Source: Candidatus Latescibacterota bacterium (GTDB lineage Bacteria; Latescibacterota; UBA2968; UBA8231). Taken from it: a stretch of 18,987 nucleotides of DNA. The DNA is taken from the NCBI GenBank assembly GCA_022826515.1, contig JAJDUT010000092.1:1-18987 (forward strand), read 5' to 3'. This document shows, one piece after another, positions 15,015-18,987 of this stretch (position 1 is its first letter; each line of letters starts with the position of its first letter). The position numbers were made by a program, and so were the translations under genes. The notes beneath the pieces are model-generated. The model was not told where the DNA came from, ran no database searches, and worked only from the letters and a program-made list of their open reading frames with translations.

Positions 15015-16556
15015 ATGAATGAAAAATCGACTAAGAACGAAATACAAGAGATATTGAGTAATCTTTATCAAGAATTTTCTGTGGCAAGAGAGACAAGTGT
15101 CGAAGAACAGTTGTCGTCAGAGATTGAAAAGGAACAGATTAATATTGACAAATGGTTAATACGAAATAATCCATTTAAAGAAAATCAGACAGCTTTGCAG
15201 CATTCAGAGGACGAATTAGAGACAAAAAACATCGCGGCAATAGACCAGTTAGAGAGAGATTTTCAGCATTTCCGAGCATTGGCAAAGCAGACAAGCTCGA
15301 CAATCGGCGAAGATTACTGGTTATCAGCAATCCAAAAGTTCAAGGAAAATCAGGAATATCAAGCCAAGATTCAAGCTCGTGTTAAAAAAGATAATTCAAA
15401 AGATCAAGAGAGCGAAGGACGAGACCTAAAAGAAGTACAAGAAGAGCAAATTATTTGTCGGAAACTCTTATTGCAACAGTGGAGAAAATTAGTAGATGAG
15501 CAATTTGTTAAATGGGAGATAGAGGCAATCCAAAGATTTCGACAAAAATTATTGAATAAGCTAGAGGAATGGTTGAAAAATCTTCAGTTGCTTGCAGACA
15601 CATTGGGCGATTTGTCCATAGAACCGGGCTTATTATTTGATTTATCGAAAGGCAATCTATCGTTATCAAACATTAAACAATTGAAAAGATGGGCTGAATA
15701 TATTTCAAAAGACAAGGGATTAAAAGAATTATGTGATATACTGGGTCGCCTTCGCCGTGCCGAAAAGACAAGACGCCAAGAGCTCGTTAAAAATACATTG
15801 ACCGTTACAGAATACGTCCCAGATATAAACTCAAAGGAAGAAATAGTAGGGGTTTGCTTAGGCAAAGATATTGAACACGCAATTCCTCAAGAAATCGCTT
15901 TATTATCTGATGATGAGACCGCTACATTATTTGACATGAAATTTGCGGAGGGTCGCCTAATGTGTTTTGAAATGGAAGGAATACAGGAAAATTCCCATGA
16001 AATTGAAGAAGAATGCATGATTGAGGTCGAAGAGGAAGAAAAATTGGGGCCGATGATAATTTGTGTTGATACTAGTAGTTCTATGCAAGGCTCACCTGAA
16101 ACCATAGCTAAGGCTGTTACCTTATTCATAGCCACTCGTGCAGTATCGCAGAAGCGAGATTGCCTCTTAATTAATTTTTCAACGAGTATAGAAACATTAG
16201 ATTTATCGGGAAAAGTTGGCATCGCAAAAGCAGTTGAGTTTTTACAACGCTCTTTTCATGGTGGAACGGATTCAAGTCCTGCATTTGAATATGCTCTTGA
16301 GATGATGTCTAAGGAAAAGTATAAACAGTCTGATATTCTTATAATTTCAGATTTTATTATGGATTCTTTATCTGAATCGCTTTATGAAAAAATATCAACT
16401 GCTCAAAAAAATAAGAATCGTTTTTATTCTTTATCTATAGGCAACCTGTTCTTAAGCAAAAAACTACAAGAGGTGTTTGATAATGAATGGGTCTATAACC
16501 CGAGCACTTCCAATATAAGCTCAATCCAAAATGTCGGGAGAGAAATTATTGCATAA
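15015..16556 (+). CDS. VWA-domain protein, ViaA type, partner of the MoxR ATPase
   Basis: From the ATG at 15015 the protein has 513 residues. Its first 330 residues are charged and helical, with many Glu, Lys and Gln, like the N-terminal part of ViaA. The C-terminal von Willebrand A domain (about 345-510) has a complete metal-ion-dependent adhesion site: D-T-S-S-S-M from residue 352, the threonine in G-G-T-D-S-S at 416-421, and Asp446 in I-I-S-D-F. The domain should bind a divalent metal and a partner protein. The gene begins two bases after the MoxR stop; a TTG at 15009 overlapping that stop is an alternative start. Tight linkage and matching AT-rich composition mark the two genes as one cassette. 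Related MoxR-VWA pairs occur in stress-chaperone and conflict systems; no third gene of such a system is seen here. Confidence 0.85.
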   Translation: MNEKSTKNEIQEILSNLYQEFSVARETSVEEQLSSEIEKEQINIDKWLIRNNPFKENQTALQHSEDELETKNIAAIDQLERDFQHFRALAKQTSSTIGEDYWLSAIQKFKENQEYQAKIQARVKKDNSKDQESEGRDLKEVQEEQIICRKLLLQQWRKLVDEQFVKWEIEAIQRFRQKLLNKLEEWLKNLQLLADTLGDLSIEPGLLFDLSKGNLSLSNIKQLKRWAEYISKDKGLKELCDILGRLRRAEKTRRQELVKNTLTVTEYVPDINSKEEIVGVCLGKDIEHAIPQEIALLSDDETATLFDMKFAEGRLMCFEMEGIQENSHEIEEECMIEVEEEEKLGPMIICVDTSSSMQGSPETIAKAVTLFIATRAVSQKRDCLLINFSTSIETLDLSGKVGIAKAVEFLQRSFHGGTDSSPAFEYALEMMSKEKYKQSDILIISDFIMDSLSESLYEKISTAQKNKNRFYSLSIGNLFLSKKLQEVFDNEWVYNPSTSNISSIQNVGREIIA

Positions 16557-16594
16557 AATTTAGGCGTAATTCATTATTGAGCTTCCCTACTGCA

Positions 16595-16815
16595 CTACGC
16601 ATTACCTTCCTTCCGCCCAACGATCAACAAATGCGCGGGCATTTTCTTCAGCCATGGTTCGTCCCCGATTTCCTTTTCGTATTCGACGACCTCGACGATG
16701 CGGCAGTCGTCATCGATAGCGGCCTGTACGTGATCGGCCACTGTCCAGTGGTATTCAAACGTCGGTAGCCTTGCCCCAGAGCTGCGATGGGGGCCGCGAT
16801 CGAGATAGCCACAGT
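16595..16815 (-). pseudogene. C-terminal remnant of a class I SAM methyltransferase, cut by the IS4 element
   Basis: On the minus strand the frame ending at 16595 reads Y-L-D-R-G-P-H-R, then F-E-Y-H-W-T-V-A-D-H-V, I-V-E-V-V-E-Y-E-K-E and M-P-A-H-L-L-I-V-G-R-K. This resembles the C-terminal end of small SAM-dependent methyltransferases, where an H-W-T motif precedes the last helix and the chain ends in a hydrophobic strand plus R-K. The SAM-binding core is absent. The frame meets the left end of the IS at 16816; the ATG that appears to start it (16855) is inside the IS. Beyond the right end of the IS the same frame continues only to a stop about 14 codons beyond the M-Y-S-L segment, so the gene was already truncated before the IS arrived. 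Family assignment is by pattern only. Confidence 0.5.
16807..16815. repeat. Target site duplication, left copy
   Basis: AGCCACAGT immediately precedes the left inverted repeat of the IS4-family element; an identical 9-mer follows the right inverted repeat at 18057-18065. Nine bp fits the IS4 family. Confidence 0.93.
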
Positions 16816-18056
16816 CTGATTCCCTTACACTTTTGAAAAAAGGACTGCTGCCCATAATTTAGGGTCCTCTTTTAACCGCCAAGATCAAAGGAGGGCCTTA
16901 TGAGCAGCAGCGAACAGGTATATAACCGATTGGTGAGCAGGTTGCAAGCACTGGTGCCGGTATCCAATCGCAAACAGTTGGTCAACTGGGCTTGGATCGC
17001 AGTGGCTATCTTCCAAGCCAAGTCGGTAGCCTTGAGTCAGATTGCCGTTTTCCTGCCGGGTTGTGCCCGCGCCGAGTCGCGGATAACGCGGCTTCGTCGT
17101 TGGCTGTCGAATCGGCAGCGTTCGGTGTGGGCTTTGTATCGCCCGCTGCTTGTGCAGGTGTTGGCTCCGTTTGCCGGGCAAGCGGTGGACGTAGTCTTGG
17201 ATGGGACGTTGGTATTCGGTGATCGGATGCAGATTTTTCGCTTGTCGTTGGTGCATAAGAATCGCGCTATTCCGCTGGTGTGGAAAGTGATTGCAGGCAA
17301 GGGGAACACGCGGGTATCCCAGTTGGAAGGGATGTTGCGCCAAGCCGCTGAGGTGCTTAACGAGTCGGTGGACTCGGTGCGGTTGTTAGCCGACCGGGGC
17401 TTCCGCGATCACCAGTGGGCGACCTTATGTCTAAGCTTGGGCTGGCATTATGTCCTTCGGCTGCCGGTCAATACCTGGGTGCATTTGCCCCAAGGGTGGA
17501 CCGGACGCATCAATCAGTTGGCCATGCCGGTAGGACAACGGCGCTATTACCGGCAGGTAGCCCTGACGAAAAAAGCCACGCTAACGTGTGCGCTGTCGGT
17601 GGGCTGGACCCAACCGACGGCCAAGCAACCCGCCGAATTAATCGCCGTCATCTCCGATCAGCCCGCCGGCCGGAGCCGACTGCGGGCGTATGAAAAGCGC
17701 ATGCTGATTGAGCAAAGCTTCAAAGAGGATAAATCCGGTGGCTTCGATCTGGATCATACCCGGTTACTTGATCCCCAACGCCTTGAACGCCTCCTGCTGG
17801 CGGTCGCGCTAGCCACCCTATGGGCGCATGAGTTGGGCGAATATGTCCTGCGCGGAGGCCGGCTGCGCCGACAAGTCATTGATGCGGGCACGCAACGGGA
17901 ACTGAGCATCTTTCAACTCGGCCGGAGATGGCTCAAACGCTGGATCGCGCTCCAACTGAATCGCTTGCCCCCCTTCAAGGCGCGCTTGTCGCCCAAAGGA
18001 ATCAGAACCGTGAAAAACAAAACAGCCTAAAAAAAGTAAAAGTGTAAGGGAATCAG
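16816..18056 (+). mobile_element. Complete IS4-family insertion sequence (1241 bp)
   Basis: The element is bounded by perfect 19-bp terminal inverted repeats, CTGATTCCCTTACACTTTT at 16816-16834 and its complement at 18038-18056. The terminal CTGA and the 9-bp direct repeats AGCCACAGT outside both ends are IS4-like. It holds one transposase gene in one frame with an intact YREK motif. All parts look undamaged, so the insertion is probably recent and may still be mobile. It is inserted between a methyltransferase remnant and the lptE-like gene, ending 100 bp before the lptE start. Confidence 0.95.
16900..18030 (+). CDS. IS4-family transposase
   Basis: The 376-residue DDE transposase cuts and joins DNA at the element ends. 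The likely catalytic triad is Asp101 in V-V-L-D-G-T-L-V, Asp165 in L-L-A-D-R-G-F, and Glu271 in Y-E-K-R-M-L-I-E-Q-S-F-K-E-D-K. The last stretch is the IS4 signature Y-(2)-R-(3)-E-(6)-K with Y264, R267, E271 and K278 exactly spaced. The Arg-rich N-terminal third (L-R-R-W-L-S near 65-70) should bind the inverted repeats. AAAGGAGG (16888-16895), a perfect Shine-Dalgarno, precedes the ATG by 4 nt. The gene fills most of the element and ends 7 bp before the right repeat. No frameshift or stop interrupts it. Confidence 0.96.
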   Translation: MSSSEQVYNRLVSRLQALVPVSNRKQLVNWAWIAVAIFQAKSVALSQIAVFLPGCARAESRITRLRRWLSNRQRSVWALYRPLLVQVLAPFAGQAVDVVLDGTLVFGDRMQIFRLSLVHKNRAIPLVWKVIAGKGNTRVSQLEGMLRQAAEVLNESVDSVRLLADRGFRDHQWATLCLSLGWHYVLRLPVNTWVHLPQGWTGRINQLAMPVGQRRYYRQVALTKKATLTCALSVGWTQPTAKQPAELIAVISDQPAGRSRLRAYEKRMLIEQSFKEDKSGGFDLDHTRLLDPQRLERLLLAVALATLWAHELGEYVLRGGRLRRQVIDAGTQRELSIFQLGRRWLKRWIALQLNRLPPFKARLSPKGIRTVKNKTA

Positions 18057-18065
18057 AGCCACAGT
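18057..18065. repeat. Target site duplication, right copy
   Basis: AGCCACAGT directly follows the right inverted repeat and is identical to 16807-16815. It is also the outer edge of the imperfect palindrome at 18060-18122. Confidence 0.93.
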
Positions 18066-18122
18066 AACACCTCGCACCGCTGGCGGTGTTTAAGGAATAC
18101 ATCGCCAGATGGTATTACTGTG
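18060..18122. repeat. Imperfect 63-bp palindromic element upstream of lptE
   Basis: CACAGTAACACC at 18060-18071 mirrors GGTATTACTGTG at 18111-18122 with one mismatch, and CTGGCGGTGT (18080-18089) mirrors ACATCGCCAG (18099-18108) with one mismatch. A separate perfect hairpin CACCGC-TG-GCGGTG (18075-18088) overlaps the left side. On the plus strand a short frame without start context (P-L-A-V-F-K-E-Y-I-A-R-W-Y-Y) crosses it and ends at 18220 inside lptE; it may be the tail of a lost upstream gene. Confidence 0.6.
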
Positions 18123-18156
18123 AGGCGGTGAGTCACGACAAGAGAAGAGGTGAGAA

Positions 18157-18600
18157 ATGGCTGAAAAGCAGCCTTCACTCCCCGCAAAAAGGAGACCTCC
18201 CTTGGCAAGATTTCTGCTAGCTATTTTTTTAGCCACTGGCTGCTACCACGGACCCTACAGAGGCATCTTAGGCGGCGGCATTGACACCATCGCCATCCCC
18301 TTTGTGAGCAACCAGACAGCCGAATACGCTGCGGCCGATAGCCTGATACAAGCCACGGTCGTGGCCTTCCGAGAGGACGGGCAGTTGCGCTTGGCCGACG
18401 AGGGAGGGGCCGACGCCATCCTCTTGCTGGACATCCTCTCGGTTGATGATCGCATCCACTGGGGTAGCGTACTGGGTCAATACCAGTTTTCTATGGTGGT
18501 CTCCGTCGAAATAAAATCGTTCGGCAGACATTGTTGGTCGCGCGCAATGAATACAAAGCCCTTGTTACCCCAAAGGAGGATAGCTGTAAACTGGCACTAA
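18157..18600 (+). CDS. LptE-like LPS assembly lipoprotein, 3' end probably altered
   Basis: LptE is the outer-membrane lipoprotein that plugs LptD and helps place LPS in the outer leaflet. The 147-residue product has a positively charged start, a hydrophobic stretch, and Cys29 in F-L-A-T-G-C as lipobox. The mature start G-G-G-I-D-T-I-A-I-P-F-V-S-N-Q-T (39-54) is the classic LptE opening, followed by F-R-E-D-G-Q-L-R-L (71-79) and A-D-A-I-L (84-88). Up to about residue 118 (F-S-M-V-V-S-V-E) it follows the family. The remainder (S-F-G-R-H-C-W-S-R and on) does not look like LptE, and the expected C-terminal helix is missing, suggesting a deletion junction or frameshift near 18505. AAGAGGTGAG (18145-18154) serves as ribosome binding site. 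An IS4 element ends 100 bp upstream. Confidence 0.65.
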   Translation: MAEKQPSLPAKRRPPLARFLLAIFLATGCYHGPYRGILGGGIDTIAIPFVSNQTAEYAAADSLIQATVVAFREDGQLRLADEGGADAILLLDILSVDDRIHWGSVLGQYQFSMVVSVEIKSFGRHCWSRAMNTKPLLPQRRIAVNWH

Positions 18601-18827
18601 AGAAGATCGGGATGTGCAATTAACGACCTAAGTGCTTTGTTCACAGATTCGGAATCGGGAAAATGTTGTCTTACATCTGGGTCGAGCATAACGGAACCCT
18701 CTTCGAGTGCAAAGTAGTGAACTTCAGTTGATCCATCTTGTTTTTCTACTTTTACTAAATGCCCCTGACGATACGCTTTATAGTGCTTTCCACGTACACC
18801 ATCAGAAAAATCGTACTCTGCTCTCAT
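18597..18827 (-). CDS. Small antitoxin-like protein (M-R-A-E-Y-D-F-S family)
   Basis: The 76-residue product begins M-R-A-E-Y-D-F-S-D-G-V-R-G-K-H-Y, an opening I associate with small proteins found beside toxin genes in many environmental bacteria, and continues with beta-strand-like segments (H-L-V-K-V-E, E-V-H-Y-F-A-L) and an acidic F-P-D-S-E-S-V-N-K-A-L-R-S-L helix. It could be a type II antitoxin, but no toxin is recognisable on either side: downstream on its strand lies the end of the lptE-like gene, upstream an IS5-family remnant. The stop codon overlaps the lptE stop tail to tail. AAGGAAA 10-16 nt before the ATG gives a fair ribosome binding site. The function is inferred from resemblance only. 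Confidence 0.6.
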   Translation of the reverse strand: MRAEYDFSDGVRGKHYKAYRQGHLVKVEKQDGSTEVHYFALEEGSVMLDPDVRQHFPDSESVNKALRSLIAHPDLL

Positions 18828-18858
18828 TTCGTCTTTTCCTTTTTGTTTAGAAGTGGTT

Positions 18859-18987
18859 TCATAACCGTCTCAGTGTGATCATCATACAGGCGACGTTGAC
18901 AAAGGCTTGATACATTTGGATGTGATATTCCCATCGCACGACCAGCCGTCGGAAGTTACCCCACCATGCGAAGGTGCGTTCGACCTT
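18859..18987 (-). CDS. IS5-family transposase, 3' end (runs off window)
   Basis: The minus-strand frame entering at 18987 reads K-V-E-R-T-F-A-W-W-G-N-F-R-R-L, then Y-Q-A-F-V-N-V-A-C and ends L-R-R-L before a TGA at 18861-18859. V-E-R-T-F-A-W contains the catalytic Glu of IS5-group DDE transposases, and F-R-R-L-x-V-R-W-E is the usual following segment. Only the last 42 residues are in the window. The right end of the element should lie in about 18830-18858, next to the antitoxin-like gene, but I cannot define the inverted repeat from one end. Confidence 0.85.
   Translation of the reverse strand, partial: KVERTFAWWGNFRRLVVRWEYHIQMYQAFVNVACMMITLRRL

Noticed and set aside
12920..16600. A third gene (VMAP or effector) completing a ternary MoxR-VWA conflict system
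   Set aside because: No intact gene adjoins the pair; the flanks are a regulator remnant and a methyltransferase fragment.
17818..18102. Minus-strand frame across the IS right end beginning M-Y-S-L-N-T
   Set aside because: Most of it is antisense to the transposase. After removing the IS its first residues join the methyltransferase remnant frame, but they do not resemble that family.
18268..18531. Minus-strand frame of 87 codons opposite the lptE-like gene
   Set aside because: It is a shadow of the LptE-like coding sequence, whose lipobox and family motifs are on the plus strand.

Overview
The window comes from the chromosome of a diderm (LPS-type, Gram-negative) bacterium with a GC-rich core genome. 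It carries the LPS transport genes lptC/lptA (fused), lptB and an lptE-like lipoprotein, plus sigma-54 (rpoN) directly after lptB, an order familiar from proteobacteria. The LptC-LptA fusion and pyrG directly upstream of the lpt genes do not match the proteobacterial models I know, so an uncultured or less-studied diderm lineage is plausible. I cannot assign a genus or phylum from sequence alone.

Region 1 (1-1600) is visibly richer in A+T. It holds a small SH3b-domain lipoprotein and a short exported nuclease of the thermonuclease (SNase) family, and looks accessory. Region 2 (1608-12919) is the housekeeping core: pyrE (+), a shared bidirectional terminator, then smc and a DUF2203 gene (both -), then a plus-strand series gatC, pyrG, lptC-lptA fusion, lptB, rpoN. 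pyrG, lptCA and lptB are packed with overlap or 1-bp spacing and good ribosome binding sites, so they are probably one operon; rpoN has its own 116-bp AT-rich leader. Between gatC and pyrG lies an unusual inverted pair of heptamer arrays (five 7-bp units per arm).

Region 3 (12920-18156) is an accessory interval between rpoN and lptE. It starts with a collapsed remnant of an AlbA_2/HATPase-type regulator, continues with a strikingly AT-rich two-gene MoxR AAA+ ATPase / VWA-domain cassette (RavA-ViaA type, 13399-16556), then a methyltransferase 3' remnant interrupted by a complete IS4-family element (16816-18056, 19-bp perfect inverted repeats, 9-bp target duplication, YREK transposase). A palindromic element abuts the right end of the IS.

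Region 4 (18157-18987) has an lptE-like gene whose 3' end looks replaced, a small antitoxin-like gene on the minus strand, and the 3' end of an IS5-family transposase running off the window.

The genes divide into pyrimidine/CTP supply (pyrE, pyrG), chromosome organisation (smc), tRNA amidation (gatC), outer-membrane LPS export (lptCA, lptB, lptE) and transcription (rpoN). The strongest candidate for an interesting system is the foreign-looking RavA-ViaA-type cassette set among gene debris and insertion sequences. No tRNA, rRNA or CRISPR array was seen.
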